Origin: QYOJ01 sp964616825
GTDB taxonomy: Bacteria; Bacteroidota; Bacteroidia; Bacteroidales; FEN-979
Assembly (NCBI GenBank): GCA_964616825.1
Contig: CAZTSX010000009.1
Span: 50,833-114,832 of the forward strand
Direction of reading: 5' to 3'
DNA: 64,000 bases
In this document: positions 37,237-45,376 of the stretch, one piece after another
Position numbering within the stretch: the stretch's first letter is position 1
Layout of the letters: the number at the start of each line of letters is the position of its first letter
Made by a program: the position numbers and the translations under genes
Notes under the pieces: generated by a model
Told to the model about the DNA's origin: nothing
Databases searched by the model: none
The model's input: only the letters and a program-made list of their open reading frames with translations

Positions 37237-37279
37237 GATGGACAAAGGGACGAAGGAACAGAGGAACAGAGGGACAGAG
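37237..37279. repeat. GGAACAGAG-type purine repeat
   Basis: Units close to GGACAAAG, GGACGAAG, GGAACAGA, GGAACAGAG, GGGACAGAG follow one another in the 127-bp gap between gmhA and the nitroreductase gene. A simple degenerate 8-9-bp tandem repeat; the rest of the gap is AT-rich. Confidence 0.7.
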
Positions 37280-37297
37280 AAATGATGAGACGAGTTG

Positions 37298-37825
37298 CTA
37301 AAGTGTTGAATCGAATATTGCGATATCTTTCAGTGGCTTTCTGGTCAAATGACGAGTAGGATCGACTGGATCTTTCCCCCGATATCCAAGTGACAGATAG
37401 GCAATAGGCTCAAGGCGCTCAGGAAGGTGCAGTATTTCTGAGCACCTCTTCGCATCGAAATTACAGATCCAGCAAGTGTCCAGATCCTGATCGGCTGCGG
37501 CAAGTGTGATGTGATCAACAATAATCGACACATCAATATCGGTATGGTCCTTCCCATCAGAACGTTTCCATCCCTGACTGTGGTCGCCACAGAAGACGAG
37601 GATTACGGGAGCCTGTATTAACCAATCACGGCCATATGTCGTCGCTATTTCCGCCCTCATCTCTGGTTTCCTGATTACAAAAATTTTCCAGGGTTGATAA
37701 TTTGCTGCAGAGGGAGCAATTCGCCCGCACTCCAGGATGTAATTCAGCTTCTCCTCTTCCACTGGTTTATCCAGGTAATTCCGAACGGAATATCGTTTTT
37801 TTGCTAATTCCAGGAAACTTTTCAT
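37298..37825 (-). CDS. Nitroreductase family protein
   Basis: A 175-residue FMN-dependent nitroreductase-fold protein. It opens with ELAKKRYSVRNYLDKPVEEEKL, the phosphate/FMN-binding start of the family, and has APSAANYQPWKIFVIR (about 37-52) and a late GYRGKDP segment. Members reduce nitro compounds, quinones or flavins, or act as dehydrogenases. Its substrate is unknown. It sits inside the heptose operon between gmhA and hddA, with repeat-containing spacers on both sides, so it may be a later insertion into the operon. Confidence 0.88.
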   Translation of the reverse strand: MKSFLELAKKRYSVRNYLDKPVEEEKLNYILECGRIAPSAANYQPWKIFVIRKPEMRAEIATTYGRDWLIQAPVILVFCGDHSQGWKRSDGKDHTDIDVSIIVDHITLAAADQDLDTCWICNFDAKRCSEILHLPERLEPIAYLSLGYRGKDPVDPTRHLTRKPLKDIAIFDSTL

Positions 37826-37861
37826 CGCTATTCACTATTTACATTCGTTTATCACAAACTC

Positions 37862-37900
37862 ACCATTGCCGCGTCGCTCTGCTCCTCGCAATGACAATTC
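37862..37900. repeat. Palindromic GCAATGAC element, copy 1
   Basis: CATTGC at 37864-37869 and GCAATG at 37888-37893 form an inverted repeat across CG-rich DNA, ending in CTCCTCGCAATGACAAT. The same 17-bp end occurs at 42550-42566. This resembles the dispersed palindromic repeats found between genes in many genomes. Confidence 0.75.
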
Positions 37901-37915
37901 TCACCAGGTCACTAA

Positions 37916-38950
37916 TTAGATCGTCCATGTTGTCAGCCCCTTCGTAGTAAACTCATACCGTTTTGTCTGTCCACCAAACGGTCTCAAAACCTCAATTACC
38001 TTCGAGCGGGTATTGCCCGGGCAGTAGAAGAACATGAATCCTCCTCCTCCTGCTCCTGATACTTTCCCTCCGAGCGCGCCGTTTTTCATCGCCATATCAT
38101 AGATCTTATCCAAAAAAGGATTGGTAATCCCTTCTGCCATTTTCTTTTTATACCGCCAGCCAAATTCAAGTATTTCTCCGATCTTATCCAGATCCCCCTT
38201 CAGGAAGGCCTCCTTCATCATTACTGATTGCTCCTTGAGTTTATGCATAGCAGCAAGAGAACGCTCATTTTTGGCCTTTACGTTTTTTCGCTGTTCTTCA
38301 ATGATGGCGCTTGATAGTCTGCTGGTTTCCGTATGGTAAAGGATGAGGTTATGCGCCAGCTCATCCAGATATTTCTGCCTGACCCTTAACGGATTTACAA
38401 TCACTTTATCCTCTTTGAAAAATTCTATAAAGTTGACTCCTCCAAAGGTGGCTGCATACTGATCCTGCTTCCCTCCTGCCATGTCAAGATCAATCCGTTC
38501 GATTTCAAAAGCCAGATGAGCCAGATCGTATTCACCCAGCGGCAAGTTCAGCCATTCGGCAAAAGCGCCCAGAATAGCCACAACCAACGTTGAGGATGTG
38601 CCCAGTCCTGATCCCGGCGGAGCATCCACATAGGTGGAGAGTTCAAAAGAGAGAGGCTCATTAGTGAATTCTTTGACGATGCGATTGTAGATCCCTTTGA
38701 TCAGATCGAGTTCGCCATCAACAGGCAGTTCCTTAGTCTGGTCGAAGGTCTGAATAACTCCTTTATCCATAGCATTCAATATGATCTTCCCATCATTTCT
38801 GGGTTGGATCGTCGCCATGGCATACATGCTGATTGTCGCATTCAGAATTGCTCCCCCATAGAGATCTGAAAACGGGGAAACATCCGTCCCACCACCTGCG
38901 AGACCCAGACGGAGAGGAGCTTTGCTTCGGATTATTCGGTTATCGGTCAT
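37916..38950 (-). CDS. hddA: Heptose-7-phosphate kinase HddA (GHMP kinase)
   Basis: A 344-residue GHMP-family kinase. The N-terminal RSKAPLRLGLAGGGTDVSPF is typical of HddA-type heptose kinases, and the ATP-binding motif is PPGSGLGTSST (about 110-120), with the C-terminal SGAGGGGFMFF loop. It phosphorylates C1 of D-glycero-D-manno-heptose-7-phosphate, and together with gmhA, gmhB and hddC completes the GDP-D-glycero-alpha-D-manno-heptose pathway. Fucose kinase-like enzymes share the fold, but the context argues for heptose. Confidence 0.9.
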   Translation of the reverse strand: MTDNRIIRSKAPLRLGLAGGGTDVSPFSDLYGGAILNATISMYAMATIQPRNDGKIILNAMDKGVIQTFDQTKELPVDGELDLIKGIYNRIVKEFTNEPLSFELSTYVDAPPGSGLGTSSTLVVAILGAFAEWLNLPLGEYDLAHLAFEIERIDLDMAGGKQDQYAATFGGVNFIEFFKEDKVIVNPLRVRQKYLDELAHNLILYHTETSRLSSAIIEEQRKNVKAKNERSLAAMHKLKEQSVMMKEAFLKGDLDKIGEILEFGWRYKKKMAEGITNPFLDKIYDMAMKNGALGGKVSGAGGGGFMFFYCPGNTRSKVIEVLRPFGGQTKRYEFTTKGLTTWTI

Positions 38951-38960
38951 TATGAAACTT

Positions 38961-39059
38961 GAAATTAGAAATTAGAAATTGGAAATTAGGAAATTTACAT
39001 CTTACGTCTCACGTCCCACGTCTCACGTCTTACGTCTTACGTTTTACCTCTAACGTCTC
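38961..39059. repeat. AAATTAGA and ACGTCTCAC repeats overlapping the GT4 gene end
   Basis: Two adjacent arrays: 8-bp units of AAATTAGA/AAATTGGA (38961-38990), then ACGTCTCAC/ACGTCTTAC units (38995-39059). The second array crosses the stop of the glycosyltransferase (39030) and encodes its last nine or so residues (ending VKRKT). Confidence 0.8.
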
Positions 39060-40178
39060 AACAGCCTCAATCATATTTTTCCAGCTATATTTTTCTTTTT
39101 CAATAGCCACCCTGGCTGCGAACTCCTCCTCTTTATCCTCCTTGTAGAACTTCCAGATCGCATTTGCAATCTCAGCCGGATCAGTGTGAACCACATAGCC
39201 TGCTTTCCCGTCGGGGACAAATTCTGCCAGACCTCCAACATTCGTTATGACCATCGGTTTATTGAAGTGATAAGCGATCTGCGTAACACCACTCTGCGTA
39301 GCGCTTTTATATGGCTGAACCACCAGGTCGGCTGCACAGAAATAGCTGGCTACATTGCTGTCGGGGATAAAATCGTTACTCATAATCACCAGATCTTGCA
39401 ATCCATGCCTGTCAATGATCTCTCTGAAGGGTTTGGGATCACAGTAAAACTCTCCTGCCACCAGGAGTTTTACCTTCATCTCCCTGATCCGGGGATCGGC
39501 AAATGCTTTCAGCAACAGGTCCAGCCCTTTGTAATCACGAATAAATCCGAAGAACAGAACATAAGACCAGGCACTATCAAGACCCAGGTTCTGTATGGCA
39601 TCCTTTTTTGAGATTGCATCCCCGAAGTTATCGTAGAGTGGATGCGGACAAAAGACTTTCGGCTTTTGCTGATCAAAGAGATCCAGCTCATCCACCACCG
39701 AACGGGACATTGCGACGAACCCATCAACCGACCTGACAAAATAGCCGGCAAGCGCCTTATCACCGATCCGTTTCTCGTGAGGAATGATGTTATCGATAAT
39801 ACTGATGATCCGGGTGTGCTTGTTTTTTCGAATTATCCGGCAGATAGTACTCAGGCACGGCGCCATGAAAGGGATCCAGAACTTAACGATCACCAGATCG
39901 GGTTTCAGCTTTTTGATCTCTTTCCCTACCCGGATCCAGCTCATGGGATTTATTGAGTTTATCCTGGTTTTTATGGTCAGACCGTCGGGGGGAGGCTCTG
40001 ATGTGTATTGGGATTTCCCTGGAAAAAACAGTGATGGGTATTGCAAACTGAAAGAGTATATTGTCACTTCAGCTCCCTGGTCCCGGTACTCCCCGGCCAA
40101 CCGCTCATTATATGCGGCAAGCCCACCCCGTAAAGGATGGGCCGAGCCAATTAATACCACTGTTTTCTTCTGACTCAT
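39030..40178 (-). CDS. GT4 family glycosyltransferase
   Basis: A 382-residue GT-B glycosyltransferase for a surface polysaccharide. The N-terminal Rossmann half (GSAHPLRGGLAAYNERLA) and the C-terminal donor-binding half (QPYKSATQSGVTQIAYHFNKP, near 310-330) are visible. The usual E-x7-E motif is not clearly present, as in some GT4 subgroups. It follows the GT2 gene by 14 bp and precedes hddA, so it may transfer heptose or a neighbouring sugar. Its C-terminal residues are encoded by short-repeat DNA. Confidence 0.85.
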   Translation of the reverse strand: MSQKKTVVLIGSAHPLRGGLAAYNERLAGEYRDQGAEVTIYSFSLQYPSLFFPGKSQYTSEPPPDGLTIKTRINSINPMSWIRVGKEIKKLKPDLVIVKFWIPFMAPCLSTICRIIRKNKHTRIISIIDNIIPHEKRIGDKALAGYFVRSVDGFVAMSRSVVDELDLFDQQKPKVFCPHPLYDNFGDAISKKDAIQNLGLDSAWSYVLFFGFIRDYKGLDLLLKAFADPRIREMKVKLLVAGEFYCDPKPFREIIDRHGLQDLVIMSNDFIPDSNVASYFCAADLVVQPYKSATQSGVTQIAYHFNKPMVITNVGGLAEFVPDGKAGYVVHTDPAEIANAIWKFYKEDKEEEFAARVAIEKEKYSWKNMIEAVETLEVKRKT

Positions 40179-40192
40179 TCGATGAAAAGTGA

Positions 40193-41134
40193 TTAGGAAA
40201 GATTCAATCTCTCTTCAACCAGGTATGAATCTCTGTTGTGGGAGTTTCTGGAGATCAGTTCGCCTAAAAATCCGGCTACAAAAAGTTGTGTCCCAAGAAT
40301 CATCGCCAGCAGACCGAAATAAAAGAGTGGCCGTTCCGTCATGTTGTAGCCTTCATAAAAGATCCGTTCGTAGGCCAGATATCCGGCAATAACAAAACCT
40401 GCCAGGAACAGTAATGATCCCAAAAGTCCGAAGAAATGCATCGGCCGCTTGCCGAAACGGGAGGAAAATGAGATCGTAACCAGGTCAAGATAGCCTTTTA
40501 AAAACCGGTCTGCCCCGTATTTTGTTTTACCGTATTTCCGTTTCTGATGATGCACAGCTTTCTCCCCGATCTTTGTAAACCCGGACCACTTTGCAATTAC
40601 AGGAATATATCTGTGCATCTCTCCATAAACTTCAATGCTTTTGATGACAGCATTCCGGTATGCTTTTAATCCACAGTTAAAGTCGTGCAGCCGGATACCA
40701 GACATCCGGCGTGTAGACCAGTTGAAAAAACGTGTCGGGATTGTTTTTGAAAGCGGGTCCCGACGCTTTTTTTTCCACCCGGAAACCAGGTCGTATCCCT
40801 CCTCTTTGATCATCCGGTAGAGATCCGGGATCTCATCCGGACTATCCTGAAGGTCGGCATCCATTGTAATGACCACCTCCCCCTGAGCCCCGGCAAACCC
40901 CAGGTTCAATGCTGCCGCTTTTCCATAGTTTCTGCGAAACTTGATTCCTCTGACATCAGGGTTATCTTCAGATAATCTGGAGATCACTTCCCAGGATGTA
41001 TCACGACTTCCATCATCGATGAAAATAATCTCATACGAGAAGTCATGCTCCTTCATTACCCTGGAAATCCATGCAGAGAGTTCCTGAAGTGATTCAGCTT
41101 CATTCAACAGGGGAATAACGACCGAGATATTCAT
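40193..41134 (-). CDS. GT2 glycosyltransferase, dolichol-phosphate-mannose-synthase-like
   Basis: A 313-residue membrane-associated GT2 enzyme. It opens SVVIPLLNEAESL, has the metal-binding DADLQDSPDEIP (about 92-103) and ends with two transmembrane helices (about 233-255 and 270-292). Enzymes of this DPMS/ArnC/GtrB type move a sugar from a nucleotide to polyprenyl phosphate at the inner membrane. It starts 9 bp after the DUF4199 gene and lies at the head of the heptose/glycan operon. Confidence 0.9.
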   Translation of the reverse strand: MNISVVIPLLNEAESLQELSAWISRVMKEHDFSYEIIFIDDGSRDTSWEVISRLSEDNPDVRGIKFRRNYGKAAALNLGFAGAQGEVVITMDADLQDSPDEIPDLYRMIKEEGYDLVSGWKKKRRDPLSKTIPTRFFNWSTRRMSGIRLHDFNCGLKAYRNAVIKSIEVYGEMHRYIPVIAKWSGFTKIGEKAVHHQKRKYGKTKYGADRFLKGYLDLVTISFSSRFGKRPMHFFGLLGSLLFLAGFVIAGYLAYERIFYEGYNMTERPLFYFGLLAMILGTQLFVAGFLGELISRNSHNRDSYLVEERLNLS

Positions 41135-41142
41135 TAAATTGG

Positions 41143-41676
41143 TTAAATTGAGGTAACCGATTTATCTTCTTTCTTGATGAAAATAGAAGTGATCAGGCTT
41201 ATGACCACGCTAATAACTAATTGTGCAACCAGACCCATGACTGTCAGCCATATAGGCGTGTACGTGAATGATGACATCTGGATAGCTTGATCCAGATCCT
41301 CTTCAGAAATGTCCGGATTATCTTCAATTATTCTATCTGTACCAATCTCTGCGAGGTCCACAACAGCATCAGGAGCAATGAACTGAAAGAAAATAAAGGA
41401 GTAAATTGAAACAATAATTACAGCAAACAACGCAATCATGAAACTGGTTGAAAACGCTTTCCCATACGACATAAAACCATTCAACACCTTATTTCTGTAG
41501 TCGATTGTTCCCCAGACAATCGCACCAATCAGAAAGAGGTAACTGATCCAGGTAACTGATGAGTTGAGATGCAAATCGACCAAATAAATGATCAGACTAA
41601 AAATAATCATGGCTGCTGCGCCAATTACACCATAATAGATGCCATTCGTGGCAATTGATTTAGGTTTTTCTTCCAT
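41143..41676 (-). CDS. DUF4199 membrane protein
   Basis: A 177-residue protein with four hydrophobic helices (about 16-34, 40-56, 76-96 and 145-168), matching the DUF4199 family of Bacteroidota; function unknown. It sits just upstream of the GT2 gene, an arrangement I recall as common in this phylum, so it may assist that membrane glycosyltransferase. It is the likely first gene of the heptose operon, with its own -7 box that overlaps the region of the SRP RNA promoter on the other strand. Confidence 0.82.
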   Translation of the reverse strand: MEEKPKSIATNGIYYGVIGAAAMIIFSLIIYLVDLHLNSSVTWISYLFLIGAIVWGTIDYRNKVLNGFMSYGKAFSTSFMIALFAVIIVSIYSFIFFQFIAPDAVVDLAEIGTDRIIEDNPDISEEDLDQAIQMSSFTYTPIWLTVMGLVAQLVISVVISLITSIFIKKEDKSVTSI

Positions 41677-41705
41677 TGTTGTTGGTTTTTTAAATTCGCT
41701 ACCAG

Positions 41706-41713
41706 CAAACTTA
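41706..41713 (-). promoter_or_regulatory. -7 box for DUF4199/heptose operon
   Basis: Minus-strand TAAGTTTG fits TAnnTTTG, 30 nt from the ATG at 41676. It lies only 16 bp from the -7 box of the SRP RNA on the opposite strand, so the two promoters interleave. Confidence 0.5.
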
Positions 41714-41729
41714 CGAATTTTTTTTTTTC

Positions 41730-41737
41730 TACCTTTG
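41730..41737 (+). promoter_or_regulatory. -7 box of SRP RNA gene
   Basis: TACCTTTG matches TAnnTTTG and ends 5 nt before the first base of the SRP RNA closing stem. This gives an internal measure of box-to-start distance (about 4-5 nt). No strong -33 at standard spacing. Confidence 0.7.
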
Positions 41738-41741
41738 CTGC

Positions 41742-41837
41742 GGGTAAGTCTTATACGACCAGCTCCTGTCTAACTCCCCCAGGTTCGGAAGGAAGCAAGG
41801 GTACGATGGTTGAGCGGTGCGATATAATGGCTTGCCC
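41742..41837 (+). ncRNA. ffs: Small SRP RNA (4.5S type)
   Basis: The 4.5S-type RNA of the signal recognition particle, about 96 nt. The apical domain shows the conserved GGTTCGGAAGGAAGCA loop-stem with its GGAA tetraloop and the internal-loop bases that bind Ffh. The ends pair as GGGTAAG (41742-41748) with CTTGCCC (41831-41837), seven pairs including one G-U. A T run after 41837 may terminate it. It starts 5 nt after a -7 box and precedes tsaC. Confidence 0.95.
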
Positions 41838-41872
41838 TTTTTTGTTGCACATCATTCTATATATTCGCGAAC

Positions 41873-41904
41873 CAAAAATCGTGAATCTAAAATCGTCAAT
41901 CATA
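41873..41904. repeat. AAATCGTGAATCTAAAATCG short repeats
   Basis: Three AT-rich AATCGT-type units sit between the SRP RNA and tsaC, of the same family as those at 18401 and 42722. Confidence 0.6.
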
Positions 41905-41905
41905 A

Positions 41906-42526
41906 ATGTTACTACGGGTACATCCTGAGAATCCAGGTGAACGGCAGTTGAAAATCATTTGTGAGTGCCTCCAGAATGGAGGTGTGATCATCTATCCGAC
42001 TGATACGGTTTATGCACTGGGATGTGATATCACAAACATCCATGCTGTGGAGCAAGTGGCAAGGATAAAAGGAGTGAAACTCAAAAAAGCCAATTACTCG
42101 TTGATCTGCAGTTCGTTAAGCCAACTTTCAGATTATACGCGCCCAATTAATAATCATCTCTTCAGGATCATGAAACGGGTATTGCCGGGGCCATATACAT
42201 TTATCCTGAATGCCAGCAACAATGTTCCTCGTTTTTTCCAGAGTAAAAAAAAGACAGTCGGTATCCGGAATCCCGGTCACCTGGTCCCGCTACAAATCGT
42301 TAAACAACTAGGGAATCCTATCATGACTACATCTGTCCATCATGAAGATGAGATCCTCGATTACCTGACTGATCCGGATGAGATCTATGAAAGGTTCAGT
42401 AACCTGGTTGATATTGTGATCGATTCAGGACATGGTGGGCTCATTCCTTCAACCGTGGTCGACTGCACCGGTGACGAGCCGGTTGTAATTCGGGAAGGGC
42501 TTGGAGATACGGGATGGTTGGAATGA
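41906..42526 (+). CDS. tsaC: L-threonylcarbamoyladenylate synthase (TsaC/YrdC/Sua5 type)
   Basis: A 206-residue YrdC-domain protein that makes threonylcarbamoyl-AMP for the t6A37 modification of ANN-decoding tRNAs. Motifs: GGVIIYPTDTVYALGCD (about 25-41), KxR-like KGVKLKKANYSL (about 53-64), and the late PSTVVDCTGDEPVVIREG. It is the short form with no C-terminal Sua5 domain. The gene lies between the SRP RNA and tRNA-Lys and starts right after short repeats. Confidence 0.93.
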   Translation: MLLRVHPENPGERQLKIICECLQNGGVIIYPTDTVYALGCDITNIHAVEQVARIKGVKLKKANYSLICSSLSQLSDYTRPINNHLFRIMKRVLPGPYTFILNASNNVPRFFQSKKKTVGIRNPGHLVPLQIVKQLGNPIMTTSVHHEDEILDYLTDPDEIYERFSNLVDIVIDSGHGGLIPSTVVDCTGDEPVVIREGLGDTGWLE

Positions 42527-42530
42527 TACT

Positions 42531-42562
42531 GTTGCTTCGTCGTTACACTCCTCGCAATGACA
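42531..42562. repeat. GCAATGAC element, copy 2
   Basis: GTTGCTTCGTCGTTACACTC then CTCGCAATGAC follows the tsaC stop by 4 bp, then a second ATGACAATGAC. The end CTCCTCGCAATGACAAT is identical over 17 bp to the copy at 37884-37900. Confidence 0.75.
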
Positions 42563-42595
42563 ATGACAACTGGATAAATAATTTGAATCCAGAAT

Positions 42596-42626
42596 TTTGA
42601 ATTTATAGCAAAGCGTCGTAATTTTG
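42596..42626 (+). promoter_or_regulatory. Promoter of tRNA-Lys
   Basis: TTTG (42596-42599), a 19-nt spacer, then TAATTTTG (42619-42626): a full match to the Bacteroidota housekeeping promoter, with the tRNA 5' end 19 nt after the -7 box. Confidence 0.88.
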
Positions 42627-42644
42627 CACACTCAAAACGAGGTT

Positions 42645-42717
42645 GACTCGCTAGCTCAGTTGGTAGAGCATAGCCCTTTTAAGGCTGGGGTCCAGGGTTC
42701 GAGCCCCTGGCGGGTCA
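42645..42717 (+). tRNA. tRNA-Lys (anticodon TTT)
   Basis: A 73-nt cloverleaf. The acceptor stem pairs GACTCGC (42645-42651) with GCGGGTC (42710-42716) including one G-T, followed by discriminator A. D stem GCTC/GAGC, anticodon stem TAGCC/GGCTG with loop CTTTTAA giving anticodon TTT, and a T stem around GGTTCGAGCCCC. The 3' CCA is not encoded (the sequence goes on CACAT). Confidence 0.96.
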
Positions 42718-42721
42718 CATA

Positions 42722-42770
42722 TCGATTTTCGATTTTCGATTTTCGATTTTTGATTTTTGATTTTCGATTG
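42722..42770. repeat. CGATTTT tandem repeat after tRNA-Lys
   Basis: Seven units of CGATTTT or TGATTTT, 7-8 bp each, follow the tRNA by a few bases. This is the purest example of the AT-rich family seen at 14007, 18401 and 41873. Confidence 0.9.
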
Positions 42771-42864
42771 ACGAATGAAGGAATCGCCGCTTCGGGAAAC
42801 CGGGGCGGCATTTTTGTACATGTTTGACAAGTGAAACATGTTGGACCGTTAGTGACCCTTACAG

Positions 42865-45276
42865 CTATCTAACGATCACCAACTTACGAACCTGAAGTGT
42901 GCTCTTTGTTTTTACAAGGATATGATAAAGACCCTGTGGCCTGGCAGACAGATCGATCTGATACTCTTTTTCTCCCTCCAGTACGCTCTTTAGAATCACC
43001 AATCCATTCAGATCCTGAATAGTAAGCTCAATCCTTCCCTTATGGTTATCTGCCGGAACAATGCTAAAAGATCCGCTGTTAGGATTCGGATAGATCCGGA
43101 GTTCGTTAGCGGCCATTTCACCATCACCTACCGGCCATGGGGCCTGTGTAACAGTAACCGTTTGCAGAGGGACACTCGGCCCCTCGACTGTAATGGAAGC
43201 TATTCGTTCGATCCCTGTGCCGTTTTCTGTGTAAGAAGCAAAGATAGTATCGTTGTTGCTTCCAGCTGGTGTTACGGTACACCATGGCGAATCACTGACG
43301 GCTGTCCAGTCGATATTGGAACTCACATAAAACTCTGCGGTTCCGGCCGGAGCTGCCACATCCTGGTTTATTGGAAGGACTGATAGAAATGGTGCAAAGC
43401 CGGTCGAGAAATAGAGTTCTTCACCGATAGAGATACCGGATGCATTCTCAGCCACGATTCTGAAATAGTAGGTTTCATTAGCGGTCAGATCCGTTATGTC
43501 TTCACTAACAGTCACTGTAATTGTATCAGAACCGACTGAAACGGCATCTGTAGAATCGGAAAGAGCGGCTGGATCAATCCCGTATTTGAAATAGTATGTG
43601 GTTTCCTCACCCATCGGATTAACAGTGCCGTTGAGTGTGGCCGAGTCGGGCCCGACGTTTGTGGCTGGCAAGGTGGCAACAAGTGGCCCCGTAATAAACT
43701 GAAATGAAGCAATCCGGGTTCTCCTGCTGTTTCCTGATCCCACATATTGGTTGGTATACCAGAAAGTTTCATCATCAACCGGATCAACAGCCATTAGCGA
43801 ATAGTCTCCCCACCTGTTATAACTGTTTTGTGAGTAAGCTCCGTTGTATATAGTATCTTCCGGGATATCGAGAACACCGGTTGCATTGGCATATTCATTA
43901 GGAGACTGCCCGCAATACCTGATACTCGGATAGACAGATGAACTGGAAACCGAATAACCGAGGGCAATTTTGTTACTCCCATTTAACATGACACTCCCCA
44001 TCCATCTGCTTTCATCATCAGGAGCATAAGTTCCCTGTTGCCTGACTGTCCAGTCACCATTCGTTCTTCGCAACTCATACCAGCGCATTCCTGCATGATT
44101 CGCACCATCCACATTGACTGTGTGGCAGCAAACGATTGTCTGATAAGAGCCGAAATTTCTGTATTGCGGTGCATTCATTACAACCTGTGGAATACCATCA
44201 AGCTTCTGTCCGGTTCCTGGCTGAATGATGTTATTCCAGGTGGGTCCAAAACTTGCATTAAAAGGTAATACATCAATTTGTTGAACTCGATCAAAGGTTG
44301 ATGCAGAGGGAGTATTCCAGTCCACATCCAGCTCATAGATCCATAACTGGTCGGAACCACCACCAAGTGCATCGTCATTAAAAGCAATGTAGAGACCGGG
44401 GGATCCGTCTGGTGCAAAGTCTCCGTCGTTATCCAGTGGGGGCACACACATGAAACCATCTGATGAGGTAGGTCGCCAGGGATTGTTGAAGCCAACCAGC
44501 TGGGCTGTTCCACCGGTTAGCATAGGCTCCCGCTCCATAACATAGATATCAAGTCCCGAATAGTTGTTATCGCCCATGTAATAGCCGTCCTGCCAGACTC
44601 CGAATTTCGGGTAATCAGGCATAGCAGCCACCTGGAAAGAATACTGATGCCAGGTGCCGGTTGGGTCGTTGGTAGTGGATACAGCCATCAGCATGTAATT
44701 AGGGCCCGAATATGGAATAGAAAACTCTGTCACCAGCCAGCGATCAGCTTGCTCATCATACAAAATGATTGGATCGCCGTCGTTGCGGTTCGCTCCCGGG
44801 ACGTTTCCGAACAAGAGGTTCAGGTTAGTTGGACCGGCGACAAGTGTTCCTGTTTTATCATAGATAGCATAGACACAGTTGATGGTTTGCATGTAATGAT
44901 TTGGGCCGGGTGTCCCGTTACAATCCGGTGGATAGTATGGGGAGGTTTGTCCGTCGAAATTCATGATCGGTGACCGGCTCAAGTGTGTCGTACCCATGTT
45001 TCGCTGCCATGCGGGGTCATCTCCTTTGGGAAGGGCTGTTGATGCAAACGGGTAATTCCGGTATCTCAGCCCTTTGTTGAACTGATTCTTCTTAGCTTTT
45101 GCCTCAATCTTCAGAAACTCCTCTGTCGACATGGGTGGCAGATCCCTTAATGGTTTGCTTACCCCGTAATACGTTCCGGTAACAACCGAAACAGGATGTA
45201 TCGGGGCATCCTGAGAATTCATAACATAAGCCGTGAAAATAAAGATAGATAGCAAAAGAGTGGTTCTCTTATTCAT
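42865..45276 (-). CDS. Large T9SS-secreted protein with Fn3-like and BACON domains
   Basis: About 803 residues from the ATG at 45276, which begins MNKRTTLLLSIFIFTAYVMNSQ, a normal signal peptide (the longer frame from 45315 adds an unlikely stretch). Early beta-rich repeats (FGPTWNNIIQPGTGQKLDG and similar) resemble the six-bladed-type cell-surface proteins, and about 550 onward there is an Fn3-like domain with ATNVGPDSATLNGTVNP. Then comes a BACON domain (SSNIDWTAVSDSPWC) and finally a type A T9SS sorting domain (LRIYPNPNSGS to KLVIVR). No catalytic site was recognised. BACON domains are found in carbohydrate-active proteins, so a surface polysaccharide role is possible. Confidence 0.88.
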   Translation of the reverse strand: MNKRTTLLLSIFIFTAYVMNSQDAPIHPVSVVTGTYYGVSKPLRDLPPMSTEEFLKIEAKAKKNQFNKGLRYRNYPFASTALPKGDDPAWQRNMGTTHLSRSPIMNFDGQTSPYYPPDCNGTPGPNHYMQTINCVYAIYDKTGTLVAGPTNLNLLFGNVPGANRNDGDPIILYDEQADRWLVTEFSIPYSGPNYMLMAVSTTNDPTGTWHQYSFQVAAMPDYPKFGVWQDGYYMGDNNYSGLDIYVMEREPMLTGGTAQLVGFNNPWRPTSSDGFMCVPPLDNDGDFAPDGSPGLYIAFNDDALGGGSDQLWIYELDVDWNTPSASTFDRVQQIDVLPFNASFGPTWNNIIQPGTGQKLDGIPQVVMNAPQYRNFGSYQTIVCCHTVNVDGANHAGMRWYELRRTNGDWTVRQQGTYAPDDESRWMGSVMLNGSNKIALGYSVSSSSVYPSIRYCGQSPNEYANATGVLDIPEDTIYNGAYSQNSYNRWGDYSLMAVDPVDDETFWYTNQYVGSGNSRRTRIASFQFITGPLVATLPATNVGPDSATLNGTVNPMGEETTYYFKYGIDPAALSDSTDAVSVGSDTITVTVSEDITDLTANETYYFRIVAENASGISIGEELYFSTGFAPFLSVLPINQDVAAPAGTAEFYVSSNIDWTAVSDSPWCTVTPAGSNNDTIFASYTENGTGIERIASITVEGPSVPLQTVTVTQAPWPVGDGEMAANELRIYPNPNSGSFSIVPADNHKGRIELTIQDLNGLVILKSVLEGEKEYQIDLSARPQGLYHILVKTKSTLQVRKLVIVR

Positions 45277-45312
45277 AATAATTCGATTTTTAAAAAAGGT
45301 GATTTGAACCTG

Positions 45313-45320
45313 CAAATATA
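45313..45320 (-). promoter_or_regulatory. Candidate -7 box for BACON-domain gene
   Basis: Minus-strand TATATTTG fits TAnnTTTG, 37 nt from the ATG at 45276. No clear -33. Confidence 0.4.
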
Positions 45321-45376
45321 TGTATAAAAATAGTTATGTATGGATGATGGGATATATTGCATGAGCAGCAATGTTA

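Noticed and set aside
42722..42770. Possible CRISPR array or tRNA-linked integration site
   Set aside because: Simple 7-bp units without spacers; no integrase or second tRNA 3' end copy was seen.
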